Below are positions 32,854 to 41,433 of a stretch of DNA of 41,433 bases, piece after piece (positions within the stretch are counted from its first letter, which is position 1; each line of letters starts with the position of its first letter). Made by a program: the position numbers and the translations under genes. The stretch is from an uncultured Bacteroidales bacterium. GTDB lineage: Bacteria > Bacteroidota > Bacteroidia > Bacteroidales > Paludibacteraceae. The DNA is taken from contig CAKZZM010000124.1 of NCBI GenBank assembly GCA_937885465.1, forward strand, positions 1 to 41,433. The letters run 5' to 3'. Below the pieces are notes generated by a model. That model searched no databases, was not told the DNA's origin, and saw nothing but the letters and a program-made list of their open reading frames with translations.

Positions 32854-32880
32854 GAACGTTCGGAGACGTTCTCCACTACC
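32854..32880 (+). repeat. GAACGTTC palindromic element, copy f, downstream of mtaB
   Basis: 27 bp identical to copy d, 33 bp after the mtaB stop, in inverse orientation to copy e 173 bp upstream. Confidence 0.9.
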
Positions 32881-32916
32881 GGACAGTAGCCTGCTCACAG
32901 GCGGCACAATAAACGA

Positions 32917-32949
32917 AATGCAGCAGTCAAATTGCCGCATTTTTTTTTT
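32917..32949 (+). terminator. Rho-independent terminator of the propionate-mtaB operon
   Basis: AATGCAGCA, 7-base loop, TGCCGCATT (one A-C mismatch) followed by a run of T (32940-32949). A smaller hairpin GCCTG/CAGGC lies just before it at 32889-32902. Confidence 0.8.
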
Positions 32950-32970
32950 GCAAAATTATTTTAATTTTGT

Positions 32971-33002
32971 TTTGGACATATAGTTTTTTTTATGTAATTT
33001 TG
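32971..33002 (+). promoter_or_regulatory. Bacteroides-type promoter of asnS
   Basis: TTTG (32971-32974), 20 bp, TAATTTTG (32995-33002). The asnS start at 33123 leaves a ~110-nt leader with no clear structure. Confidence 0.75.
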
Positions 33003-33122
33003 CAGACATTAACAGAAAACCAAAATATTGCTGAGAAATATTAACAAATACGCCGAATTTATCACTTTCACTTAGTTTAATTTGGTCAATTCGTGCATAA
33101 CTATTAAAATTAAACACATACG

Positions 33123-34553
33123 ATGCAAAGAACTGAAATAAAAGCGGCACTCGGTCTTGCAGGTGACGATAGAGAGATTAATGTACGCGGTTGGGTTCGC
33201 AGCCGCAGAGGTAACAAAAATGTCAGTTTTATTGCTCTCAACGACGGCTCGACAATAAAAAACATTCAGATAGTTGCCAATATGGCTGTTGAAGGCGAGG
33301 CGCAAGAGAGCAATACAACATATTTTACCGATGACGATTTGCGCCTTGTGACGACAGGGTCTTGCCTCAATGTTACAGGAAGATTAGTGGAGTCCATGGG
33401 CAAGGGTCAGACCGTTGAGATACAGGCAACAGAGATAGAGGTTTACGGCACAGCCGACCCGATGACCTACCCGCTGCAAAAGAAGGGACATTCGATGGAG
33501 TATCTTCGCGAGATTGCTCACCTGCGTCCGCGTACCAACACCTTCGGTGCCGTTCTGCGTATCCGCCACAATATGGCGATGGCTATCCACACTTATTTCC
33601 ACGAGCACGGATATTTCTATTTTCACACCCCTCTTATCACCGCCAGCGATGCTGAGGGTGCCGGGCAGATGTTCCAAGTAACAACGAAGAACCTCTATCG
33701 TCTGAAGAAAGACGATGACGGCCATATCGACTACTCCGATGATTTCTTCGGTAAGATGACCTCACTGACTGTGAGCGGTCAGTTAGAAGGCGAACTCGGA
33801 GCGATGGCACTCGGCAAGATTTACACCTTTGGCCCCACTTTCCGCGCTGAAAACTCCAATACCCCTCGCCACCTCGCAGAGTTTTGGATGATAGAACCTG
33901 AAGTTGCTTTCATTCAGAAAGATGAATTGATGGATTTGGAGGAAGACTTCCTCAAATATTGCGTCCGCTGGGCATTAGACAACTGCGCTGACGACCTGCA
34001 GTTCCTCAACGATATGTTCGACAAAGGTCTCATTGAGCGTCTTAAAAGCGTGGTTGATACCGATTTCGTTCGCCTCACCTATACAGAGGGAATAGATATT
34101 CTTCAAGAAGCCGTCAAGCACGGCAAGAAATTTGAATTCCCATGCAACTGGGGTGACGACCTCGCTTCTGAACATGAGCGCTATCTCGTAGAAGAACACT
34201 TCAAGAAGCCGGTTATCATGACCGACTACCCGAAAGAGATAAAAGCATTCTATATGAAGATCAACGACGATCAGAAGACGGTGCAAGGCACCGATGTCCT
34301 ATTCCCGTCAATAGGCGAGATAATAGGCGGTTCTGTTCGCGAGGAGAGTTACGACAAACTGATGTCAGAGATTGAACGTCGCGGCATACCTATGAAAGAT
34401 ATGTGGTGGTATCTCGACACTCGCCGCTACGGCAGTGCTCCTCACGCCGGCTTCGGACTCGGCTTCGAAAGACTGATGCTCTTCGTAACAGGAATGCAGA
34501 ACATACGCGACGTCATTCCGTTCCCACGAACACCCAAATCCGCTGAGTTCTAA
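33123..34553 (+). CDS. asnS: Asparaginyl-tRNA synthetase
   Basis: A 476-residue class II synthetase charging tRNA-Asn. The OB-fold anticodon-binding domain is at ~15-110 (INVRGWVRSRRGNKNVSFIALNDGS). Motif 2 FRAENSNTPRHLAEFWMIEPE is at ~241-261 in two runs, and motif 3 GFGLGFERLMLFV is at ~446-458. AsnRS rather than AspRS is shown by HLAEFWMIEPE and the lack of an AspRS insertion domain. A house-keeping gene with its own promoter. Confidence 0.96.
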   Translation: MQRTEIKAALGLAGDDREINVRGWVRSRRGNKNVSFIALNDGSTIKNIQIVANMAVEGEAQESNTTYFTDDDLRLVTTGSCLNVTGRLVESMGKGQTVEIQATEIEVYGTADPMTYPLQKKGHSMEYLREIAHLRPRTNTFGAVLRIRHNMAMAIHTYFHEHGYFYFHTPLITASDAEGAGQMFQVTTKNLYRLKKDDDGHIDYSDDFFGKMTSLTVSGQLEGELGAMALGKIYTFGPTFRAENSNTPRHLAEFWMIEPEVAFIQKDELMDLEEDFLKYCVRWALDNCADDLQFLNDMFDKGLIERLKSVVDTDFVRLTYTEGIDILQEAVKHGKKFEFPCNWGDDLASEHERYLVEEHFKKPVIMTDYPKEIKAFYMKINDDQKTVQGTDVLFPSIGEIIGGSVREESYDKLMSEIERRGIPMKDMWWYLDTRRYGSAPHAGFGLGFERLMLFVTGMQNIRDVIPFPRTPKSAEF

Positions 34554-34627
34554 CGACATGCGAACACACACATTTACAGACCTGCGAAAATAGATATTAT
34601 TCGGGCAAAGACCTATTTGAAAACTAT

Positions 34628-36811
34628 ATGACTCGACACGAACAGTTGATTGAAGCCTTGAAGTTGAACTTCGGCTACGACACTTTCAAAGATAACCAAG
34701 AAGAGATTATCACCAATCTGATGGATGGTAATGATACTTTTGTGCTTATGCCTACGGGCGGAGGCAAGAGTCTGTGTTACCAACTGCCGTCGCTCTTGAT
34801 GGACGGCGTTGCCATCGTCATCTCCCCCCTTATCGCCTTGATGAAGAACCAAGTGGACGCTATGCGCAACTACTCCGAAGAAGACGGAGTGGCTCACTTC
34901 ATCAACTCTTCTCTTACCCGCCCTGAGATACAGGCAGTGAAGGAAGATATTCTATCGGGCAAGACCAAACTGCTCTATCTCGCTCCGGAAAGCCTGCATA
35001 AGGGAGAGAATATTGACTTCCTCAAACAAGTAAAGATTTCATTCTATGCCATTGACGAGGCGCATTGTATATCAGAATGGGGACACGATTTCCGCCCTGA
35101 ATACAGCAAGATACTATCCGTTGTAAACAATATCGGCAAAGCACCTATCATTGCGCTTACAGCCACCGCCACCCCTAAGGTTCTGCAAGATATTCAGATA
35201 AACTTGGGTATAACAAATGCTAAGGTATTCAAGTCTTCATTCAATCGTCCGAACCTGTATTATGAGATACGGGAGAAGACGGAAGATATTGATCGCGATA
35301 TAATACGATATATCAAAAGCATGGAAGGTAAGTCGGGTATCGTCTATTGCCTAAGCCGCAGGACGGTGGAGGAATTAGCGATGGTACTGAGAGCCAACAA
35401 TATATCCGCTCGCGCATATCACGCCGGTCTGGATCCGCAGGTTCGCACAGACGCACAAGATGCCTTCCTTATGGAGAGGTGTCAGGTGATAGTGGCCACC
35501 ATCGCCTTCGGTATGGGTATCGATAAGCCCGATGTGCGCTTCGTGATACATTACGATGTGCCCAAATCGCTTGAAGGCTACTATCAAGAAACGGGACGAG
35601 CAGGACGCGACGGAGGAGAGGGACAATGCATCTGCTACTACTCCGCAAGAGACATCGAGAGACTGAAAAAATTCACGGCAGACAAGCAACCTAACGAAAA
35701 AGAGATAAGTATTCAACTGCTCTTCGAGATACAAAGTTACTGCGAGAGTAATATATGCCGCCGCAAACTGCTTATGCACTACTTCGGAGAAGAGTATAAG
35801 CAAGAGAAATGTAACAACTGCGACAACTGCAAGAAAATCTACAATATGGAGGATGTCTCGGAGTTGCTCGCACTGATTATCGAGACGGTACAAGAACTGA
35901 AAGAGAAATATAAGGCAGAGCATATCGTTGATATTCTGAAAGGCAACGAGACACCCGAGGTGTTGGAAAACAACCATCAGGAACTTGAGAATTTCGGTGC
36001 CGCAGAAGATACCGCCGTCAGCACACTCTTCGCCATCATTCGCCAAGCGATGCTCGCCGGTTATATCAAAAAAGATATCGACAGCTACGGAAACCTGAAA
36101 ATAACGGCAGCAGGTAAGAAATTCGTCAAAAAACCGGTAGAGTTCAGAGTGCCGATTGAGGTAGAGCAAGACGAGGACGAAGAGATATTGGATAATAATA
36201 TCGGGAGCAGTGCCGCCGCAGACGATGTGCTATACGCCATACTCAAAGACACACGCAAGAAGATATCCAAGCAACTTAATATCCCGCCTTTCGTTATCTT
36301 CCAAGACCCGAGTCTGGAGGCAATGGCAACCACCTACCCTATCACTATCGAAGAGTTGCAGAATATCCCGGGCGTAGGAGCCGGTAAGGCAAAACGCTAT
36401 GGCGAGGAGTTCGTCAATATAATCAAGGAATATATTGAAGAGAACGATATCGTTCGTCCCGACGATCTGCGCATACGTACAGTAGCCAAAAACTCGCAGC
36501 AGAAAATATCTATCATCCAAGCCATCGATCGCCGCGTGGACTTAGATGACCTCGCCGAATCAAAGGGGATGTCAATAGAAGAGTTGCTCAATGAGATTGA
36601 AGCCATAGTATATAGCGGAACAAAATTAAATATCAACTACTTCATTGAAGAGATAATGGACCCCGACAAGGAAGAGGAGATATACGAATACTTCCGCAAT
36701 GCCACTACCGATGACGTACAGACGGCCGTGGATACTATTAACGAGGATGATGTGTCCGAGATTGATGTCCGCTTAGTGAGGATAAAGTTCCAAAATGAAT
36801 ACGGAAACTAA
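34628..36811 (+). CDS. recQ: ATP-dependent DNA helicase RecQ
   Basis: 727 residues: Walker A MPTGGGKSLCYQLP (41-54), DEAH box IDEAHCISEWGHDFRPEY (~142-159), motif VI QETGRAGRDG (~319-328), RQC zinc site with CNNCDNC (~396-402), HRDC domain (~525-600) and a C-terminal HTH_40-type part. Unwinds forked DNA in recombination repair. The length with RQC+HRDC is the full form common in Bacteroidota. The stop codon is directly followed by the rimO start. Confidence 0.95.
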   Translation: MTRHEQLIEALKLNFGYDTFKDNQEEIITNLMDGNDTFVLMPTGGGKSLCYQLPSLLMDGVAIVISPLIALMKNQVDAMRNYSEEDGVAHFINSSLTRPEIQAVKEDILSGKTKLLYLAPESLHKGENIDFLKQVKISFYAIDEAHCISEWGHDFRPEYSKILSVVNNIGKAPIIALTATATPKVLQDIQINLGITNAKVFKSSFNRPNLYYEIREKTEDIDRDIIRYIKSMEGKSGIVYCLSRRTVEELAMVLRANNISARAYHAGLDPQVRTDAQDAFLMERCQVIVATIAFGMGIDKPDVRFVIHYDVPKSLEGYYQETGRAGRDGGEGQCICYYSARDIERLKKFTADKQPNEKEISIQLLFEIQSYCESNICRRKLLMHYFGEEYKQEKCNNCDNCKKIYNMEDVSELLALIIETVQELKEKYKAEHIVDILKGNETPEVLENNHQELENFGAAEDTAVSTLFAIIRQAMLAGYIKKDIDSYGNLKITAAGKKFVKKPVEFRVPIEVEQDEDEEILDNNIGSSAAADDVLYAILKDTRKKISKQLNIPPFVIFQDPSLEAMATTYPITIEELQNIPGVGAGKAKRYGEEFVNIIKEYIEENDIVRPDDLRIRTVAKNSQQKISIIQAIDRRVDLDDLAESKGMSIEELLNEIEAIVYSGTKLNINYFIEEIMDPDKEEEIYEYFRNATTDDVQTAVDTINEDDVSEIDVRLVRIKFQNEYGN

Positions 36812-38143
36812 GTGCGTCATAACGAAGTAGATATCATCACACTCGGTTGTTCGAAAAATCTTGTTGATTCAGAGCGCCTGATGCGCCGGTTAGAAGTAGC
36901 CGGCTTTCGTTGTACTCACGACCCCTCTTCACCACGGGGTGAAATAGCGGTTATCAACACCTGCGGGTTTATAGGCGATGCAAAAGAGGAGAGTATCAAC
37001 ACTATCCTCGCCTTCGGAGACAGAAAGAGAAAAGGAGACCTCAAAAAACTTTATGTAATGGGGTGCCTTAGCGAGAGATATCGTGCCGAACTCGAGAAAG
37101 AACTGCCGGAAGTGGATCACTATTTCGGGAAGTTCGACTACCAGGATGTAGTAGATGCCATTACACAGTATGCACTATCAGACCCTAAGCGACAAAACGC
37201 ACATCTTTGTTCTGACAACGTTGCCGACTATGAACGCGTAATAACAACGCCAAGGCACTACGCATACCTAAAGATTGCAGAAGGCTGCAACAGATTTTGC
37301 AGTTACTGCGCCATACCACTCATCACCGGTAGATATCGCTCACGCGATATGCAAGAGATAGTCGAAGAGGCAAAATGGCTTGCCAAACAAGGGGTAAAAG
37401 AGGTGAATGTGATAGCGCAAGACCTATCAGCATACGGCACCGACCTCTATCAGGAGCATCGCCTGCCCGAATTAGTGGAACGCATAGCGGATATAAAAGG
37501 CATCGAGTGGATAAGGCTGCATTACGCCTATCCCACCGACTTCCCTCACGACCTGCTGCGAGTGATACGAGAACGGGAAAATGTGTGCAAATACTTAGAC
37601 ATTGCTTTGCAACATAGCAGCGACCATATCCTCAGTCTTATGCGCCGACACATAACAGCTGCAGAGCAAGAAGCATTGATACAAGAGATACGAACGGAAG
37701 TGCCTGATATATGTATCCGCACAACGCTGATGGTCGGGCACCCGCAAGAGACAGAAGAAGACTTTGCAGACTTAGTCGATTTCACCCGCCGAATGCGCTT
37801 TGAGCGTATGGGCTGCTTCGCTTACTCACACGAAGAAGGTACATTCGCAGGAGAACACTACGAAGACGATGTTCCTGAACAGGTTAAACAGCAGCGGGTG
37901 GAAACACTGATGGACGTGCAGGAAAAGATAGCAGAAGAAACAGCCGATAACAATATAGGCAAACGACTGCCCGTAATGATTGACCGAAAAGAAGGCAACT
38001 ACTACATCGGCAGGACAGAATGGGACTCACCCGAAGTTGACTGCGAGGTACTCGTTTCTGCTGACAAAACTCTACTGACAGGGCATATTTATAATATTGA
38101 GATAACAGACAGCGAAAATTTCGACCTATACGGAAAATTATGA
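36812..38143 (+). CDS. rimO: RimO-like ribosomal protein S12 methylthiotransferase
   Basis: 443 residues: MTTase domain with LGCSKNLVDSE (Cys13), NTCGFI (Cys ~50) and GCLSERY (Cys ~84), radical-SAM triad CNRFCSYC (~158-165), and a C-terminal TRAM domain. The LGCSKN form identifies RimO, which modifies Asp of ribosomal protein S12. The start is GTG immediately after the recQ TAA. It overlaps the HU gene by 4 bp. Confidence 0.93.
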   Translation: MRHNEVDIITLGCSKNLVDSERLMRRLEVAGFRCTHDPSSPRGEIAVINTCGFIGDAKEESINTILAFGDRKRKGDLKKLYVMGCLSERYRAELEKELPEVDHYFGKFDYQDVVDAITQYALSDPKRQNAHLCSDNVADYERVITTPRHYAYLKIAEGCNRFCSYCAIPLITGRYRSRDMQEIVEEAKWLAKQGVKEVNVIAQDLSAYGTDLYQEHRLPELVERIADIKGIEWIRLHYAYPTDFPHDLLRVIRERENVCKYLDIALQHSSDHILSLMRRHITAAEQEALIQEIRTEVPDICIRTTLMVGHPQETEEDFADLVDFTRRMRFERMGCFAYSHEEGTFAGEHYEDDVPEQVKQQRVETLMDVQEKIAEETADNNIGKRLPVMIDRKEGNYYIGRTEWDSPEVDCEVLVSADKTLLTGHIYNIEITDSENFDLYGKL

Positions 38144-38424
38144 CGAACAAAGAATTGATATCAGAAATAGCACAAACGACGGGAATGACGAAAGTGCTGA
38201 CAGAGCAGTTACTCCGAGAAACCTGCAATATCATCAGCGATGCTCTCGTTGAAAATAAGACCGTTATGCTGCAAAACCTCGGAAGTTTTGAAGTGAAAGA
38301 GAAAAAGGAACGACTGAGCGTGCATCCCAAAACCGGCGTTAGAACACTCGTCCCCCCTAAAATGCAAGTTAACTTCAAGCCCTCAACCGCACTGAAGGAA
38401 GACATAAAACGATTGGAACAGTAA
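38140..38424 (+). CDS. HU-family DNA-binding protein
   Basis: 94 residues with the full HU/IHF fold: N-terminal helices (MTNKELISEIAQTTGMTK), GSFEVKEKKER (~48-58) for the beta arm and FKPSTALKEDI at the end. Coupled to rimO. Bacteroidota carry several HU paralogues; this one is not clearly the main HU. It may cooperate with the HU-LysM protein encoded 300 bp downstream. Confidence 0.92.
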   Translation: MTNKELISEIAQTTGMTKVLTEQLLRETCNIISDALVENKTVMLQNLGSFEVKEKKERLSVHPKTGVRTLVPPKMQVNFKPSTALKEDIKRLEQ

Positions 38425-38722
38425 ACGAGAACGGCAAGAACGGAAAAGGCGGGAGAAACAAAAGAGAAAATTAAACCCAAAACGGTCATTAGACCATTTT
38501 GCGCTTACAAGGCTTTCTTTTAGTCATCTTTTTTACCGCTTTTCAGTTACAATGGAACCCCATTGCGCCATCAAACCGGCAAAAAATCTAATCAAAAATA
38601 AAACCATAATCATCAAAACGCTAATGACCGTTTCGGGTTAAAGGAAATAAACAATCTCGGGCGTTATGTGCCGCCGTTCTCCGAACCGATGTGAGGTAGC
38701 AGACAAAAGAACAATTAGTTAA
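38425..38722. other. Intergenic spacer with 19-21 bp inverted repeat
   Basis: 38472-38492 and 38621-38641 are inverted repeats (arm CTAATGACCGTTT + GGGTT) 128 bp apart, mismatched at one inner base and at the outer end. Between them a small hairpin CAATGG/CCATTG is seen near 38549-38564. No ORF with gene-like features is present. Could be a structured transcript, a small mobile element or a regulatory site. Confidence 0.6.
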
Positions 38723-39979
38723 ATGGCAGAAGATAAAATAACAATAGTCGAACTGAGGAAACAACTATCTCGGCAGACCGACACCGATGAGACTACCATC
38801 GGCAAGTTCCTCTCTGCGCTGATAAGCAGTATCAGAGAAGGCCTGATGAGAGATAAGGTAGTCAAAATCGGAGGGTTAGGCACCTTCCGCTTACAGTGGG
38901 TTGAACCGCGAAAGAGCGTGAATATATCCACGGGCGAACCAATCATCATTGAAGGCTATCAAAAACTCGGCTTTACTCCCGAAACGGCACTTAGAGAAAT
39001 GGTGAATGCCCCTTTTGCCGCTTTCGAGGCCATTATTCTTGACGAACACGGCAACCCGCTGCCCGACCAACCTGCCAAACCACTTTCACCCCTCCATAAA
39101 CTTGACGAACAAGCACTCGAGATAAAAGGTCTGCTCGCCGACATTGGCAGCGAACTGCTTCCGAACGAAGAAAAAACAGAAGAACAACCTACACCGCCAA
39201 CCGAGAGCGTTGAGGTTAAGGAAGCAGAAAGAACAGACGAACCGAAAGAACAACCTGAAGCACCTGCAACAGAGAAACCGAAAGAAGAACCGAAAGAGGA
39301 ACCAAAAGAAGAGCCGAAAGAGGAAACGAAGAAGAAGGAAAAACAGGAAAAACCTTTCCGCCCGTGGCTTGTGGCACTTATCACAATCCTCGTGTTCTGC
39401 ATTTTGCTGGTCGGCGGATACTTCTACCTGCAATATAAAGTTGAGCAATGGGCTGATTCTCTATCTCAAACAAACAATAAAGAGCAGCCGATAACCGAAC
39501 AAGAGAAAGCTGACACAGAAAACACCACCTATCAAGAAAGCAAAGAAGTAACACCTGCTAAAGCAGAGTCCCAACAAGTTGAAGCAAAACAGCAACAAGT
39601 TGAAGCAGAGCCGCAACCTGAGCCCGTAAAGACTACTGATATATTAGAGACAGATAACAATGCAGACCCCGCTATTGACGAGTTAGATGCCTTCTTTGCT
39701 AATCCTGACTACTCGCAGACAAAAGCGGTGGTAACGGTTAATCCGGGCAGCAGACTCGCTTGGATTGCTAAAAAACAATACGGACGCAAAGACTTCTGGG
39801 TATTTATCTACGATTCCAATAGAGATAAGATAAAAGATCCCGCCACGGTAGTTGTCGGTACAGAACTGAGAATACCGAAACTGCCCGACTATATTATACA
39901 TCCCTCAGATGAAGCCAAAATGCGGGAAAAGACAAAAGCATTAGAGGAGAAATTCCTTAACATAGGAGTGCAGCGATAA
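38723..39979 (+). CDS. HU-like domain + transmembrane + LysM protein
   Basis: 418 residues. An HU/IHF-like domain (~5-95: KITIVELRKQLSRQTDTDET, VVKIGGLGTFRLQWVEPRKS) is followed by a Pro/Glu/Lys-rich stretch (~130-210, with KEEP repeats) and one membrane span (~213-235: WLVALITILVFCILLVGGYF). A Gln/Glu-rich part and a LysM-like domain (~336-390: NPGSRLAWIAKKQYG, GTELRIP) close it. With an HU-type end in the cytoplasm and LysM outside, it could tie the nucleoid to peptidoglycan. This layout is known in Bacteroidota but its job is unproven. Confidence 0.88.
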   Translation: MAEDKITIVELRKQLSRQTDTDETTIGKFLSALISSIREGLMRDKVVKIGGLGTFRLQWVEPRKSVNISTGEPIIIEGYQKLGFTPETALREMVNAPFAAFEAIILDEHGNPLPDQPAKPLSPLHKLDEQALEIKGLLADIGSELLPNEEKTEEQPTPPTESVEVKEAERTDEPKEQPEAPATEKPKEEPKEEPKEEPKEETKKKEKQEKPFRPWLVALITILVFCILLVGGYFYLQYKVEQWADSLSQTNNKEQPITEQEKADTENTTYQESKEVTPAKAESQQVEAKQQQVEAEPQPEPVKTTDILETDNNADPAIDELDAFFANPDYSQTKAVVTVNPGSRLAWIAKKQYGRKDFWVFIYDSNRDKIKDPATVVVGTELRIPKLPDYIIHPSDEAKMREKTKALEEKFLNIGVQR

Positions 39980-40048
39980 CATTGCCACTATATTAACGAT
40001 AATTTAGACCACTGCATTGTTAGAAGTGAGATAAATTACGGTTAGATT

Positions 40049-41433
40049 TTGGAGAAAGTAATACATATACAGGGTGCGAAGACGCATAACCTCAAGGACA
40101 TCACGGTGGATATCCCCCGTGGTAAGTTTGTTGTAGTGACGGGTTTGTCAGGCAGTGGCAAATCGTCACTTGCTTTTGATACTCTCTATGCAGAGGGGCA
40201 GAGGCGTTATGTAGAGAGTCTGAGCGCATACGCACGTTTGTTTCTCGGACGTATACAGAAGCCCGAAGTCGATTTCATAACAGGTATCCCGCCTGCTATT
40301 GCCATCAGTCAGCGTGTCTCATCGCGTAACCCGCGTTCCACCGTAGGTACAACAACAGAGATACACGATTACCTCAAACTGCTATATGCCCGAATCGGCA
40401 GAACAATATCGCCCATCAGCGGAGAAGAGGTTAAGAAACATAATGTAGGCGATGTTGTAGCATATTTAAACAGCTTGCCTATCGGTAGTAGGGTTACTCT
40501 GCTTGCACCCGTCAGGGTTAAAAATGAAGTAGAAAAGGAAATCGACTTTAAACGGCATTTAAACACCGTTTCAACGGCATTACAACAGCATTTAAAACTG
40601 TGGCAGCAGCAAGGTTTCACTCGCCTGTATCAAGAAGGCAGGACATTGCGTATAGCCGATTTACTCGCATCTTCACTCAAAGATACCGCAGAGTTATTGT
40701 CCCCTGATAAACCGCTATACTTAATAATCGACCGCGTTGTTGCTGACGGCGAAAGAGCCACGGCAAACCGCTTTGCAGACTCCGTGCAAACAGCATTCTT
40801 TGAGGGCAAGGGCGAGTGCAGGCTCATCAGCAGCAAAGCCGACGCGTCATCTGACACCAACGGACAAGCCGCAGCCCCCGATATTGCCGACTTCTCTGAA
40901 CGCTTTGAGGCAGACGGCATCACTTTTATTGAACCTACCGAACATCTTTTCGACTTTAACAACCCTCTCGGAGCATGCCCTACTTGCGGGGGCTTCGGCA
41001 ATACTATCGGCATTGACCCCGACCTCGTTGTGCCCGACAAGTCGAAAAGCATATACGAAGAGGCTATCGCCTGCTGGCGAGGTGAGAAGATGAGCCTTTG
41101 GAACAAAGAACTGATCCGCCACGCATCTAAATTCAATTTTCCTATACATAAACCCTTCTACGAACTCACTCCGCAAGAGAAACAAATCATTTGGACCGGT
41201 AATGAGTATTTTCACGGGTTGAACGACTTCTTTAAGATGCTTGAAAAAGAGCAATATACGAAGATCCAATACCGCGTGATACTCTCCCGCTATCGCGGCA
41301 AGACCATCTGCCCTGATTGTAATGGGCTGCGGCTAAGAAAAGAAGCGGGCTACGTGCAGGTCGGAGGAAAATCTCTTCTCGACCTGCTAAATATGCCCGT
41401 CAGTGAGTTAGAACCTTGGTTTATCGCCCTGCC
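40049..41433 (+). CDS. uvrA: Excinuclease ABC subunit A (5' part, runs off window)
   Basis: The frame opens with a TTG at 40049; an in-frame TAG at 40043-40045 rules out an earlier start other than ATT. The first ~460 residues show Walker A TGLSGSGKSSLAFDTLYAEG (split: 31-50), signature-site PEVDFITGIPPAIAI, and the first zinc module CPTCGGFG ... CPDCNG. It is the damage-recognition ATPase of nucleotide-excision repair. An unusually long and variable insertion domain (~130-300) separates the zinc Cys pairs. Roughly half of the protein lies beyond the window. Confidence 0.94.
   Translation, partial: MEKVIHIQGAKTHNLKDITVDIPRGKFVVVTGLSGSGKSSLAFDTLYAEGQRRYVESLSAYARLFLGRIQKPEVDFITGIPPAIAISQRVSSRNPRSTVGTTTEIHDYLKLLYARIGRTISPISGEEVKKHNVGDVVAYLNSLPIGSRVTLLAPVRVKNEVEKEIDFKRHLNTVSTALQQHLKLWQQQGFTRLYQEGRTLRIADLLASSLKDTAELLSPDKPLYLIIDRVVADGERATANRFADSVQTAFFEGKGECRLISSKADASSDTNGQAAAPDIADFSERFEADGITFIEPTEHLFDFNNPLGACPTCGGFGNTIGIDPDLVVPDKSKSIYEEAIACWRGEKMSLWNKELIRHASKFNFPIHKPFYELTPQEKQIIWTGNEYFHGLNDFFKMLEKEQYTKIQYRVILSRYRGKTICPDCNGLRLRKEAGYVQVGGKSLLDLLNMPVSELEPWFIAL

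Noticed and set aside
35375..36169. 264-codon minus-strand ORF inside recQ
   Set aside because: It is antisense to a complete recQ frame with all motifs; Leu/Phe/Val-rich composition is typical of a shadow frame.
38669..38691. CCGTTCTCCGAACCGATG as another copy of the GAACGTTC palindrome
   Set aside because: Only short stretches match and the paired arms are missing, so likely chance.

Overview
The window looks like chromosomal DNA of a member of the Bacteroidales (Bacteroidota). The evidence is the sodium-pumping methylmalonyl-CoA decarboxylase operon for propionate formation, promoters of the Bacteroides TTTG / TAnnTTTG type, AT-rich spacers with little Shine-Dalgarno signal, HU-LysM fusion architecture, and gene families typical of this phylum. 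Genus cannot be fixed from sequence alone.

Left two thirds (about 1-26,500, all genes on the minus strand) is a surface-glycan or acyl-modification region. Read in the direction of transcription it starts with a GT-C-like membrane protein and a GT4 glycosyltransferase. These are followed by a FemAB-like transferase, an FkbH-like HAD protein, an SDR, a KAS III-like enzyme, two small acyl carrier proteins and a left-handed-beta-helix acyltransferase. After a 460-base gene-poor stretch comes a second operon: a beta-barrel outer-membrane protein, a LicC-like cytidylyltransferase, a LicA-like choline kinase, a BCCT choline/betaine-type transporter and a LicD-like transferase. Together these form a full predicted phosphocholine-decoration pathway. 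An AMP-forming ligase and a truncated LuxE-like acyl-protein synthetase lie further on.

This biosynthetic region is interrupted by accessory genes that do not belong to the pathway: an AlbA/Schlafen-type ATPase, a Fic protein, a DUF4143 ATPase, a DUF4062 + AlbA-type ATPase pair, and a hipBA pair with an AAA/PD-(D/E)XK protein. Between the ligase and licD, three 96-bp copies of a decayed 5' end of the ligase gene sit at the boundaries of the accessory modules. One module is bracketed by a 138-bp direct repeat and the Fic gene by a 39-bp direct repeat. This stepwise, cassette-like pattern is the most unusual feature of the window.

Right third (about 26,800-41,433, plus strand) is housekeeping. 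It carries an operon for methylmalonyl-CoA epimerase and the decarboxylase subunits ending in mtaB, closed by a clear terminator. Then come asnS, a recQ-rimO-HU run, an HU-TM-LysM fusion gene, and the 5' part of uvrA, which runs off the window.

A 23-27 bp palindromic element with core GAACGTTCGGAGACGTTC occurs at least six times. Three copies lie in frame inside unrelated genes (a glycosyltransferase, the decarboxylase beta subunit and mtaB), in a manner like the Rickettsia palindromic elements.
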